NCBI GenBank assembly: GCA_028686425.1
Contig: JAQUBZ010000008.1
Coordinates: 1-64,000 of the forward strand
Reading direction: 5' to 3'
Source: Bacteroidales bacterium
GTDB taxonomy: Bacteria; Bacteroidota; Bacteroidia; Bacteroidales; UBA932
Length of the DNA stretch: 64,000 nucleotides
Shown here: positions 49,452 to 57,692 of the stretch, piece after piece
Layout of the letters: each line of letters starts with the position of its first letter
Numbering within the stretch: position 1 is the first letter of the stretch
The notes under the pieces: model-generated
What the model saw: the letters and a program-made list of their open reading frames with translations, nothing else
Told to the model about the DNA's origin: nothing
Database searches by the model: none
Program-made: the position numbers and the translations under genes

Positions 49452-50834
49452 CTATTCAAATGATCCCATTTGAAGCATTGCAACTTCAGGATCTGTAAGA
49501 TAACGCCATTCTCCGCGGCGGAGATTCTTTTTGGTCAGACCTGCAAAAAATACGCGGTCAAGTTTCCTGACATTATATCCGAGATGTTCAAATAGTCTGC
49601 GTATGATGCGGTTTTTGCCGGAATGAATCTCTATGCCGACCTGAGCGAGGTCATCATCAACGTATGAGAGTGAGTCTGCGTGAATTTCGCCATCTTCAAG
49701 TTCGATACCTTTCAATATTGCATCAAAATCCTGTTTGATAAGATTCTTGTCAAGAAATACGTGATATATCTTTTTGATCTGGTATGACGGATGAGTCAGT
49801 TTTTCAGCCATTTCCCCATCATTTGTAAACAATAATACGCCTGTGGTGGATTTGTCGAGTCGGCCTATAGGGAATACCCTTTCTTTGCATTTTGAGGTAG
49901 AAATCAGATCCATTACGGTCCTGTCTGCATGAGGGTCGCTCATGGTGGTCACGTAATCTTTAGGTTTGTTCATGATGATATAGACCTTTTTTTCTCCTTT
50001 CAGACGCTCTCCGTTGAATCGGATGTCGTCATTGATATTGACTTTGGAGCCAAGCTCTGTGACAATTACACCGTTGACGGTGATAAGTCCTGTCTGAATG
50101 TAGTTGTCTGCTTCTCTTCTTGAGCAAACTCCTGAGTTTGCAATGAATTTGTTCAAGCGGACAACGTTAGGGTTTGTCTCTCTTGAAGGTGTAGGAGCGG
50201 TCGCTCTTTTACGAGGTCTGTCGTATCCTCTGTCACTGTCCGACCTTCTCGTGTAAGGTCTGCGTGGTCTTTCGCTTTGGCTGTCACTGTCTGACCTTCT
50301 CGTGTAAGGTCTGCGCGGTCTTTCGCTCTGGCTGTCGCTGTCCGACCTTCTCGTGTAAGGTCTGCGCGGTCTTTCGCTCTGGCTGTCGCTGTCTGACCTT
50401 CTTGTATAAGGTCTGCGTGGTCTTTCGCTTTGGCTGTCACTGTCTGACCTTCTCGTATAAGGTCTGCGTGGTCTTTCGCTTTGGCTGTCACTGTCAGACC
50501 TTCTCGTGTAAGGTCTGCGTGGTCTTTCGCTTTGGCTGTCACTGTCAGACCTTCTCGTGTAAGGTCTGCGCGGTCTTTCGCTCTGGCTGTCACTGTCAGA
50601 CCTTCTCGTGTAAGGTCTGCGCGGTCTTTCGCTCTGGCTGTCACTGTCTGACCTTCTTGTATAAGGTCTGCGCGGTCTTTCGCTTTCACTGTCGCTGTCC
50701 GACCTTCTTGTATAAGGTCTGCGTGGTCTTTCGCTTTCGCTGTCGCTTCTACGAGCGTAGCTTCTTCTCTCCCTCACGGGGTTTTCGTCCCTTTTACCTT
50801 TCACAGGGGGACGTCTGTTGAATTTTTGTTCCAT
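49452..50834 (-). CDS. rluB: Pseudouridine synthase (RluB/RsuA family) with repetitive Arg/Ser-rich N-terminus
   Basis: 460 residues. Residues 38-207 are ten 17-residue units of the form RRPYTRRSDSDSQSERP, preceded by a shorter related unit. They are surely disordered and strongly charged, likely RNA-binding. Then come an S4 domain (RLNKFIANSGVCSRREADNYI) and the catalytic domain with the Asp in GRLDKSTTGVLLFTNDG (about 325). The family modifies one uridine in 23S or 16S rRNA; RluB is the likelier assignment, not proven. Repetitive Arg-rich extensions are common on this enzyme in Bacteroidota. Confidence 0.9.
   Translation of the reverse strand: MEQKFNRRPPVKGKRDENPVRERRSYARRSDSESERPRRPYTRRSDSDSESERPRRPYTRRSDSDSQSERPRRPYTRRSDSDSQSERPRRPYTRRSDSDSQSERPRRPYTRRSDSDSQSERPRRPYTRRSDSDSQSERPRRPYTRRSDSDSQSERPRRPYTRRSDSDSQSERPRRPYTRRSDSDSQSERPRRPYTRRSDSDRGYDRPRKRATAPTPSRETNPNVVRLNKFIANSGVCSRREADNYIQTGLITVNGVIVTELGSKVNINDDIRFNGERLKGEKKVYIIMNKPKDYVTTMSDPHADRTVMDLISTSKCKERVFPIGRLDKSTTGVLLFTNDGEMAEKLTHPSYQIKKIYHVFLDKNLIKQDFDAILKGIELEDGEIHADSLSYVDDDLAQVGIEIHSGKNRIIRRLFEHLGYNVRKLDRVFFAGLTKKNLRRGEWRYLTDPEVAMLQMGSFE
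50214..50768. repeat. 51-bp tandem repeat, ten units, inside the pseudouridine synthase gene
   Basis: Ten units of 51 bp (50214-50723) plus one shorter degenerate unit. The units differ at only a few, mostly third-position bases. Because 51 is a multiple of three, gain or loss of a unit keeps the frame, and all six frames appear open here, giving false ORFs. Confidence 0.95.
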
Positions 50835-50935
50835 TTAAAATGATGTTAAAAATATCTTTAGTAATATTTGGCGGCAAAGGTAAAGTAATCAAATTTATTT
50901 TCCTATTTTTGAGCAACTATTTATTTAGAACGAGG

Positions 50936-52189
50936 ATGAAAGGATTAAAAGTAGTATCTCCCTTATTTAGAGAGAATTTCAACGTTGCGATGAATTCTAT
51001 AAGGAATAATCGCCTCAGGTCAATACTGACCATTACAATTATTGCTATCGGAATTACTTCGCTTGTAGGCATTCAGACAGCGATAGAAGTGCTATCCAAC
51101 AGCGTTTCTGAAAGCTATGGCCGCATGGGGGCCAGCGCTTTTTCGATTAACGCCGAGTACTATGGACAGTCGGTTCAACACAAACGCGGAATTAACCGCA
51201 GGCAACTGACTTATGAGCAGGTGACACGTTTTGTTAAGGAATTTGATGTTCCGTGTGTGAAGAGCATTCATGCAAATGCTTTTTCCGGATATACTGAGGT
51301 CAAGAGCGGCTCTTTGAAGACAGATCCGAATATTGTAGTTATTGCAGCCAATGAGAATTATATTCTTTACAGGATGGGGGATATTGATTTGGGGCGTAAT
51401 TTTAACAGCAGTGATATGGATAACGGGTCGTATGTGTGTATGATTGGGGAGAATATAAGGAAAGTTCTTTTTCCGAATGAGGCTCCTATTGATAAAATTA
51501 TTACGATTGGTTCCGTAAGATATAAAGTGATAGGTACAATCAAGCCTCAAGGGAATACCTTTGACACAAGTCTTGATGATATGGTAGTGATTCCATATAC
51601 AAATGCCCGTTATATTTTCCTGTCGAATGATACATATTACAATATCGGGATTGTGCCGGGTGCCAATCAGGATAGGGAGGTTATCATGGAGAAGGCCAAG
51701 TCTCTGTTCAGGGTTATAAGGCGCCTCGGGCCTCGGGATGCTGATGATTTCAGGATATTCAGCAGTGATGCCATGGAACAGGATTTGAATGATATGAAGG
51801 CAAAGCTTTCTTCTGCAGCTTTGGTTATAGGTCTGATAACTTTGCTTGGGGCAGCTATAGGTTTGATGAACATCATGCTTGTGTCGGTTAAGGAGCGAAC
51901 TAAAGAGATAGGTACTCGAAAGACTCTTGGTGCTACTTCTAAAACTATTGAACAACAGTTCTTTATGGAGGCTATAGTGATTGGGCAGATTGGAGGATTT
52001 TTTGGAATAATTTTAGGAATTATTGTGGGGAATATCGTTGCAATCTCGATGAAGGCTTCGTTTGCCGTTCCTTGGAAATGGCTTATTATATCGGTAGTTA
52101 TATGTTTGGTAGTAAGTGTATTGTCCGGATATATGCCTGCTCGAAGAGCTGCCGCCCTCAATCCGATAGATGCCCTGAGGTACGAGTAA
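50936..52189 (+). CDS. MacB-type ABC transporter permease
   Basis: About 417 residues from the ATG at 50936 (MKGLKVVSPLFRENFNVAMNSIRNNRLRSIL). That start has GAGG just upstream and avoids the spurious hydrophobic stretch that would be added from 50840. One N-terminal membrane segment, a periplasmic MacB-like domain (about 55-280) and a C-terminal FtsX domain with three segments (LITLLGAAIGLMNIMLVSVKERTKEIGTRKTLGAT). It would work with a separate ATPase in mechanotransmission or export of lipoproteins or peptides. No ATPase gene is adjacent. Confidence 0.9.
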   Translation: MKGLKVVSPLFRENFNVAMNSIRNNRLRSILTITIIAIGITSLVGIQTAIEVLSNSVSESYGRMGASAFSINAEYYGQSVQHKRGINRRQLTYEQVTRFVKEFDVPCVKSIHANAFSGYTEVKSGSLKTDPNIVVIAANENYILYRMGDIDLGRNFNSSDMDNGSYVCMIGENIRKVLFPNEAPIDKIITIGSVRYKVIGTIKPQGNTFDTSLDDMVVIPYTNARYIFLSNDTYYNIGIVPGANQDREVIMEKAKSLFRVIRRLGPRDADDFRIFSSDAMEQDLNDMKAKLSSAALVIGLITLLGAAIGLMNIMLVSVKERTKEIGTRKTLGATSKTIEQQFFMEAIVIGQIGGFFGIILGIIVGNIVAISMKASFAVPWKWLIISVVICLVVSVLSGYMPARRAAALNPIDALRYE

Positions 52190-52215
52190 CGCTGATGGTC
52201 AGACAAGGCTGATTT

Positions 52216-53402
52216 TCAGTGTTTAAGGGAGCCGATGTAAAGTATTGGATTTACGGGTTTGTCGGTGTCAGGATAGTCGGCAAACCAATAAGTGTCTGGT
52301 CCCAATGGCCGGATTTTGCACTCTCCGGTGTTGCAGATGTCATCAGTAATCCATTGTTTGCCGACTTGAAAGGTATTCATTTTCAGGTCATAACATAAAA
52401 GATAAGACCCGGCATCGCAAAAGTTTGCAAAGAGATAACGGTTGCTGCGAAATACCGATTCTACACGGAAAGATTGTTCGGAATATTTTGAGGAATCAAA
52501 TTTGACCACAAATTCGGGAGCGAGAGATATTTTTGAGAGGCCATGATTTGTATAGGACGAACCATTTGAAAGGCCTCCGCGAGAATTGTCAGATGATGCG
52601 GATTGTGTGTCCGGACTGAACATCATACGATAGAGGGTGTCCCTGCGTTTTTCCGAAACAACCGGGATGGCGTTGTACACATAGTATCCACCATCCGCAG
52701 CGGAGATGAAATCGTTGTAGAGTGACATTATCATCGGACGTCCGGATGGGACAGTGATACTTGCAAAATCCAGTCTGTCAACTTCTTCCATGTCTCTACC
52801 CAAAATCGAATAATAAGAATTGGTGATAATCTGATTTCCTTGTTGCTCATATCGTGACAATTGCCAAACAACTTGCCGTCAATTATTTTCAGGTATGAAA
52901 ACCAACCCTTCTGGGGAACCTCTTTCACTAACTTCCCATTATAATCGTAACAGGTGAGTTTTCTGCTGCTGAGGATATAGACAAGCTGTTGTAGGGAGTC
53001 GATAGCCATGCCGGAAAGATTGACATATTCTCCGGGACCACGCCCGCATCTCCCTATCTTTCTGATAAATGTACCGTCATTTGAAAACATGGAAACCGAA
53101 GAGCTTTGAATGTCGAGTATGAAAATATAATCTCCGGACATCTCTATCTGATTGATGGAGCCAAGAAGAGTTCCGTCAGAAATAGTGCCGAGAGCAATTT
53201 GTGCAGGCTTTCCTTCGGCGATGGAAGAGAGCTTGATCTCCCCTACAGTATAACGTGACGCGTCAATCACGTGGAGTTTGACTTCTCCGGATGCAGCAGA
53301 GGAATCGTCACCTGTCGTGTCGGTACTATTTTGAGAGCCATTAGAGCCGCAATTGGTACAACAACAGAGTGTCATGATTATCAGGGCAAAAAACTTTTTC
53401 AT
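52216..53402 (-). pseudogene. Frameshifted 6-bladed beta-propeller lipoprotein gene
   Basis: Two overlapping frames make one protein of about 390 residues. The 5' part starts at MKKFFALIIMTLCC (lipobox near CTNC) and shows propeller blades (GDYIFILDIQSSSVSMFSNDG, GRGPGEYVNLSGMAID). The 3' part continues with YEQQGNQIITNSYYSILG to the end. The frame breaks at about 52850-52855: adding one base after CACGA restores GNCHD-YEQQGN. This resembles the 6-bladed propeller lipoproteins common in Bacteroidales, function unknown. Either a real inactivating deletion or a sequencing error. Confidence 0.8.
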
Positions 53403-53468
53403 ACTATTGTGATTTTTCCAACACAAAAATGCAACATGTTAGGGATTTTTCCAACAAAATGGTATTGT

Positions 53469-53521
53469 TTTGAAATAGTTAAAAATTATTTGTTATCTTT
53501 GTAATAAATAATATTTTATTT
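53469..53521 (+). promoter_or_regulatory. hipBA promoter and possible operator
   Basis: TTTG 53469-53472, 21 nt, TATCTTTG 53494-53501. The inverted repeat AAATAATATTTTATTT (53506-53521) covers the predicted start of transcription and is a candidate site for HipB binding. Confidence 0.65.
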
Positions 53522-53544
53522 CTTTTTGTAAAAATAGTAGTATT

Positions 53545-53862
53545 ATGAATAATATAATAGCGTTTAATCTGAATAATCCAAATGACGTGGCTTTGCAGAT
53601 AGCAGCGAGGGTTAAGTCACGTAGGCTTGAATTGGATTTGACTCAGGAGGGATTGGCGACAAGAGCAGGTGTCAAGTTCGCTACTTATCGCAGATTTGAG
53701 CAGACAGGTGAAATTTCTCTGAGAGGATTGCTACTGATCGGATTTGCCCTGAATGCACTTTCGGATTTTGATGTTCTCTTTGCGCAAAGACAATATCGTA
53801 CTCTTGATGATGTATTGAACGAGCAAAGTGTTAACCGCAAAAGGGGTAAGAAAAATGAATAG
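53545..53862 (+). CDS. hipB: HipB-like XRE-family antitoxin/repressor
   Basis: 105 residues with a helix-turn-helix of the XRE/Cro type (RRLELDLTQEGLATRAGVKFATYRRFEQ, in two parts) in the middle. The following gene encodes a HipA kinase and overlaps by 8 bp. Antitoxins of this type bind the kinase and repress the shared promoter. Confidence 0.88.
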   Translation: MNNIIAFNLNNPNDVALQIAARVKSRRLELDLTQEGLATRAGVKFATYRRFEQTGEISLRGLLLIGFALNALSDFDVLFAQRQYRTLDDVLNEQSVNRKRGKKNE

Positions 53863-54952
53863 TATTAAGCAGATTGAAGTGGTCTATTATGACAAACCGG
53901 TTGGTCGGATAGCTCTGACCAAAGATAGCTTATGTGCATTCGAGTACTCTGCTGAGTGGCTCAAATGCGGTTTTTCAATCTCTCCGTTTGAATTGCCGTT
54001 GCGCAGCGGGGTGTTTATTGCAAAGTCGAGACCTTTTGAAGGAGGTTTCGGAGTATTTGACGATTGTCTGCCGGACGGGTGGGGATTGCTTGTTCTTAAT
54101 CGGTATCTGCAACAGCACAATATAAATCTGCAATCGCTTTCTCTGCTGGATCGTCTTGCGCTGGTCGGCTCGACTGGGCGTGGTGCTATGGAATTCCGCC
54201 CGGACAGAAGCGTTGTCTCTGAACAAGAGTGCTCGGATTTTGAAAAGTTGGCGTTGGAGGCTGAGCGAATTTTTGATAGTGAAGATTATACCGGAAAGGG
54301 TATTGATGAGTTTCAAAATAGAGGAGGTTCGCCTGGTGGTGCCCGTCCAAAGATATCTGCTCGTTATGATGGTAAGGAGTGGTTGGTGAAATTTCGCGCT
54401 AAAATGGATTCCAGACGCATTGGTGAGGAGGAATATCATTACTCTCTGCTTGCAAAGAAGTGTGGAGTGGAAATGCCGCAGACACGACTGTTTGAAAATA
54501 AATATTTCGGTGTCGAGCGTTTTGACCGTACCCCGGGCGGGAAATTGCATGTGGTAAGCGTTGCAGGACTCATCGGTGCCGATTATCGTCTGCCAAGTAT
54601 TGACTATTTACATATCTTTCGGGTATGTGCGGCCTTGACCCATAATGTAGCACAGTTATGGAGAGTATATCGTCTGATGGTGTTCAACTATCTGATAGGC
54701 AACAAAGACGATCATGCTAAAAATTTCGCCTTTATCTATCGTGATGGTGAGTGGCATTTCGCACCGGCTTTCGATTTGCTTCCAAGCGATGGCATCAATG
54801 GATTTCGCACAACTTCAATCAACGATAGCATTGATCCTGAGCCTGAGGACCTTTTTGCCGTTGCGGTAAAATCCGGCCTCAATAAGAAAGAGGCAGCAGC
54901 GATTTTTGAAGAAATGGAGAAAAAGTTGAGTGATACAATATCTGAAAAATAA
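53855..54952 (+). CDS. hipA: HipA-like serine/threonine kinase toxin
   Basis: About 365 residues. The start at 53855 (MNSIKQIEVVYYDKPVGRIAL) overlaps the hipB stop in ATGAATAG. The HipA N-domain (FSISPFELPL, FGVFDDCLPDGWG) is followed by the ATP-binding GGSPGGARPK loop, the catalytic NKDDHAKNFAFIY and the metal-binding AFDLLPSDG. In E. coli HipA phosphorylates glutamyl-tRNA synthetase and stops growth. The short upstream partner gene and intact motifs suggest an active pair; the target here is unknown. Confidence 0.9.
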   Translation: MNSIKQIEVVYYDKPVGRIALTKDSLCAFEYSAEWLKCGFSISPFELPLRSGVFIAKSRPFEGGFGVFDDCLPDGWGLLVLNRYLQQHNINLQSLSLLDRLALVGSTGRGAMEFRPDRSVVSEQECSDFEKLALEAERIFDSEDYTGKGIDEFQNRGGSPGGARPKISARYDGKEWLVKFRAKMDSRRIGEEEYHYSLLAKKCGVEMPQTRLFENKYFGVERFDRTPGGKLHVVSVAGLIGADYRLPSIDYLHIFRVCAALTHNVAQLWRVYRLMVFNYLIGNKDDHAKNFAFIYRDGEWHFAPAFDLLPSDGINGFRTTSINDSIDPEPEDLFAVAVKSGLNKKEAAAIFEEMEKKLSDTISEK

Positions 54953-55619
54953 TTGCCTATAATCTAAATTCTTTTTATATCTGTGCAGATGTTTCGCATA
55001 GTTGTGTCCTATTTTTGTGGAATTAGAATTGATTTGTCAGAACTAATCTCATTTTCAGTAAATATAAGGAAAACAATAAATTAGATTTACAAGCCGTTAA
55101 AGAAGCAGTTATCCGAATTACTGACAATAATTCGGATTATCAGGTATTTCTTTCCCTGACAGGTGAATATGTGAGATTTATGAGAGGATGGGAGTATGTT
55201 TTAAGCGATGTGAATTGCAGGGATTTGTATGAGACCTACATTTATTTTTATTGGTATCACATTATTTGCATTAACATTTCTTGCAAAACATAATTTATAT
55301 AAAGGAAGAGAGGATGAATAGCAATTTCGGAGCATTACCAACCTGTGTTGACATCGCATCATTAGTATATTCAGATAATAAATGTTATATTTGCAAATAG
55401 CATCAATTTTTTGACGCTTATTTGGAAACAAATAATTATGGGAAAGGGAAAATCATTAGAATACAAATAGTATTAGTCGAACATATGGGACAATTAATAT
55501 GAATAACAATATACCTCCGAAGAGAGCATTGAAACCAAGCGACGAATTGGAAGAAGGTAGAACATACAAAGTCCAATATTACAATTTAGATGCTATCATA
55601 TTGACTTCAACTGGAAAAA
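54953..55619. other. Degenerate intergenic stretch with short open fragments
   Basis: No full gene. A broken frame from about 55088 to 55290 reads DLQAVKEAVIRITDNNSDYQ and onward but has a stop just before it. A 28-codon frame starts near 55315 (MNSNFGALPTCVDIAS), and a 41-codon frame at 55499-55624 reads MNNNIPPKRALKPSDELEEG. None has a recognisable family. The region looks like accumulated gene remnants next to an insertion sequence. Confidence 0.5.
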
Positions 55620-55625
55620 GTTGAC

Positions 55626-55651
55626 ACTATACGAGGACAAAAACGTATAGT
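55626..55651. repeat. Hairpin near the left IS end
   Basis: ACTATACG (55626-55633) and CGTATAGT (55644-55651) form an 8-bp stem just before the transposase frame. It may limit read-through expression, as hairpins at IS ends do. Confidence 0.7.
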
Positions 55652-55655
55652 AAAA

Positions 55656-55880
55656 ATGGAAACAGTAACAAAGACAAGGTTAGAACCGCGCTACGATGAA
55701 CAGCGTGGTGGGCATAGGGTCGAGGTATCTTATGAAAAATTTATTTTTAGCGAAGAAGACAAGATGCGGATTGTGGCCGAGTACACTGACAGCCGCGAAC
55801 CAGCGGATAAAGTTGTGGAACGCTACAAACTGAGCAGTAAACAGGTCTTGTTCAATTGGATGGGCCGTAGTATAGAATAG
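55656..55880 (+). pseudogene. Truncated transposase OrfA-like HTH protein
   Basis: 74 residues. The part FSEEDKMRIVAEYTDSREPADKVVERYKLSSKQVLFNWM has the spacing of the N-terminal helix-turn-helix of IS3/IS150-type OrfA proteins (CxxxRIVxEY... then VSRSTLYNW). The chain stops soon after and no OrfB follows, so the element cannot transpose by itself. Confidence 0.7.
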
Positions 55881-55905
55881 AAATAGTGCCTATCTTTGGC
55901 GCGCC

Positions 55906-55933
55906 AGTCGGTGGCAGCGCGCTGCCACCGACT
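55906..55933. repeat. 28-bp perfect palindrome
   Basis: AGTCGGTGGCAGCG followed at once by its reverse complement, with no spacer. It is much richer in G+C than its surroundings and lies inside the IS remnant, just after the transposase stop. Confidence 0.95.
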
Positions 55934-56108
55934 GAGGAGTAATACTCACGCATAGAAAGACACTGTAAACTGAATCAGTGAATCTGTAAACAAAAACAGT
56001 TGAATCGATGGACTAATGTAAATCAGTTCAGGAAAGCTGTAAAGAAGATCAGTTAAACAACCTCTAAAGTGTCAACCATTCTCAGTGAAGGTCATACTTA
56101 ATCAATTG

Positions 56109-56164
56109 TTTGCGTGATATGTTATAAAAGCCTATATTTGCAAGTAATTTTTGCACAAATGTGC
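56109..56164 (+). promoter_or_regulatory. Promoter of the first DUF4143-type ATPase, with inverted repeat
   Basis: TTTG 56109-56112, 20 nt, TATATTTG 56133-56140, a full consensus match. The inverted repeat GCACAAATGTGC (56153-56164) lies in the 5' leader, about 20 bp before the ATG, and may be an operator. Confidence 0.75.
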
Positions 56165-56182
56165 TGTTAATGCTAATTTATT

Positions 56183-57436
56183 ATGGAAATTAAGCGTGAT
56201 TTATATTTGAACAAACTCATTGAGCGGATGAATAACGGTATGATAAAAGTGGTTACCGGGGTGCGTAGAAGTGGCAAGTCTTATCTGCTTTTGAATATCT
56301 TCAGTGACTACCTGCGTTCGCAAGGGACTGCTGATGATCATATTCTTCAGGTGGAACTTGACGATAGGAAGAACAAAGCATTGAGAGACCCTGATGCATT
56401 CTGTGATTGGGTGGATTCCAAAATTCAGGATGGGAGAATGTACTATCTGATGATTGATGAGATTCAAATGCTGGATGAATTTGTTGATGTGCTTAACAGT
56501 ATGCTGCATATCAGGAACGTTGACACTTATGTCACCGGCAGTAATGCAAGGTTCCTGTCAAAAGACATAGCTACTGAATTCCGCGGGCGTGGCGATGAAA
56601 TAGACATCTATCCTCTCAGTTTCGCTGAGTTCATGTCCGTATATGATGGGTCTGAGGAAAAGGGGATACAGGAGTACCTGATGTACGGCGGAATGCCCCA
56701 AGTTGTTACTATGGTATCTTCGGAAGCAAAGGCGGCCTATCTTGACACCCTCTATGTTAAAACCTACCGGAGCGATATAATGGATCGCTATAGTATCAGG
56801 AACCCTGAAGAGTTTGATGAATTGGTGAATATACTGGCATCCGGCATTGGTGGTCTTACCAATCCGAAAACCATTGCCGATACCTTCAATTCAGTCAAGA
56901 ATGTAAAAATTCACCGGGATACTATTGCCACCTATATTGAATATCTTGAGGACGCATTCGTGATTTCAAAAGCTCAGCGATACGATATCAAGGGGCGTAG
57001 GTACATTGGAACTCCTATGAAATACTACTTTGCGGATTGCGGTCTGAGAAATGCGAAACTTGGTTTCCGTCAGGTTGAGTATACCCATCTGATGGAGAAC
57101 CTGATCTACAATGAACTGAAGATACGTGGTTTTAAGGTTGATGTCGGGTCGGTAACCGTCATTCGTCAAAATGAGAATAACAATAACTATCGGGCACATC
57201 TGGAAGTTGACTTCGTCTGCAACAACGCCAGCACCCGTTATTATGTGCAGTCGGCCTACAAACTGCCGGATCAGGAGAAGATTCAGCAGGAGAAGCAGTC
57301 ACTCGTCAATCTCAAAGATTCCTTCAAAAAGGTCATCGTGGTCTTTGACCCGATTGCTCCTTGGCATGATGAGGACGGCATCTTGTACATCAGCCTGTTT
57401 GACTTCCTGCTGAAACCGAACAGTTTGGATATGTAA
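56183..57436 (+). CDS. AAA-type ATPase with DUF4143 domain (first copy)
   Basis: 417 residues: Walker A GVRRSGKS (about 27-34), Walker B YLMIDEIQM, sensor region VTGSNARFLSKDI, then a DUF4143-type C-terminal domain with a nuclease-like end (ENLIYNELKIRGFKVDVGSV, HLEVDFVCN). The family is very common in Bacteroidota and other anaerobes, often in several copies near mobile DNA. Its role is not established. It has a strong promoter of its own. Confidence 0.87.
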   Translation: MEIKRDLYLNKLIERMNNGMIKVVTGVRRSGKSYLLLNIFSDYLRSQGTADDHILQVELDDRKNKALRDPDAFCDWVDSKIQDGRMYYLMIDEIQMLDEFVDVLNSMLHIRNVDTYVTGSNARFLSKDIATEFRGRGDEIDIYPLSFAEFMSVYDGSEEKGIQEYLMYGGMPQVVTMVSSEAKAAYLDTLYVKTYRSDIMDRYSIRNPEEFDELVNILASGIGGLTNPKTIADTFNSVKNVKIHRDTIATYIEYLEDAFVISKAQRYDIKGRRYIGTPMKYYFADCGLRNAKLGFRQVEYTHLMENLIYNELKIRGFKVDVGSVTVIRQNENNNNYRAHLEVDFVCNNASTRYYVQSAYKLPDQEKIQQEKQSLVNLKDSFKKVIVVFDPIAPWHDEDGILYISLFDFLLKPNSLDM

Positions 57437-57462
57437 ATTGCCTCTCAAATATATTGCGCAAT

Positions 57463-57573
57463 ATGAGTGTAAGAATAGTTCATTTGTCGGATATCCATTT
57501 ATCTGGTCGACCAGACGTACAAGCGAATATTAATGGATATTTCACCTTTAGTGACCCCCGTATTTCGTTTTGA
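57463..57573 (+). pseudogene. N-terminal fragment of a metallophosphoesterase
   Basis: 36 codons: MSVRIVHLSDIHLSGRPDVQ, where D-x-H in LSDIHLS is the first metal-binding motif of calcineurin-like phosphoesterases. The frame then turns into unrelated residues and stops. The other four motifs are absent. It begins 27 bp after the ATPase gene, so an original gene was cut off here. Confidence 0.75.
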
Positions 57574-57692
57574 ATTGACCCCCTGAAAAAACTGTCCTAT
57601 ATGTCGGCCGTCGGAAAGGCCGTGGTTGACTTCGATTTCTCCAGTAGAACTTAATTGAATATTATTTTACGCTTTATTCTATTGTTCTATAA
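57574..57692. other. Junction DNA downstream of the phosphoesterase fragment
   Basis: TGACCCCC appears twice, at 57552-57559 and 57577-57584, followed by CTGAAAAAACTGTCC. It may be the end of a lost insertion element that truncated the phosphoesterase gene; I see no coding content. Confidence 0.35.

Larger units (their letters stand above)
55620..56076. mobile_element. Remnant of a small insertion sequence with matching ends
   Basis: The left end GTTGACACTATACGAGG (55620-55636) matches the right end read inward, GTTGACACTTTAGAGG (56076-56061), with one gap and one mismatch. Inside are a short transposase OrfA-like frame beginning 36 bp from the left end, and stop-riddled DNA to the right. 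At about 457 bp it is too short for a complete element, so it has lost its interior. No clean target duplication is visible. Confidence 0.68.

Noticed and set aside
50214..50723. Possible CRISPR array
   Set aside because: Repeats are contiguous with no unique spacers, and they code for a regular protein segment.
50153..50821. Long ORFs on both strands across the 51-bp repeats (178 and 185 codons)
   Set aside because: They are shadows of the repeat, which keeps all frames open; the pseudouridine synthase frame continues into a recognisable enzyme and the others do not.
51092..52206. Two long minus-strand ORFs under the MacB-type permease
   Set aside because: No family features; the plus-strand frame encodes a full permease.
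55201..55431. 76-codon minus-strand ORF in the degenerate stretch
   Set aside because: No recognisable motif and no promoter; low-complexity AT-rich DNA.
57601..57654. Short frame MSAVGKAVVDFDFSSRT
   Set aside because: Too short, no neighbours or motif to support it.
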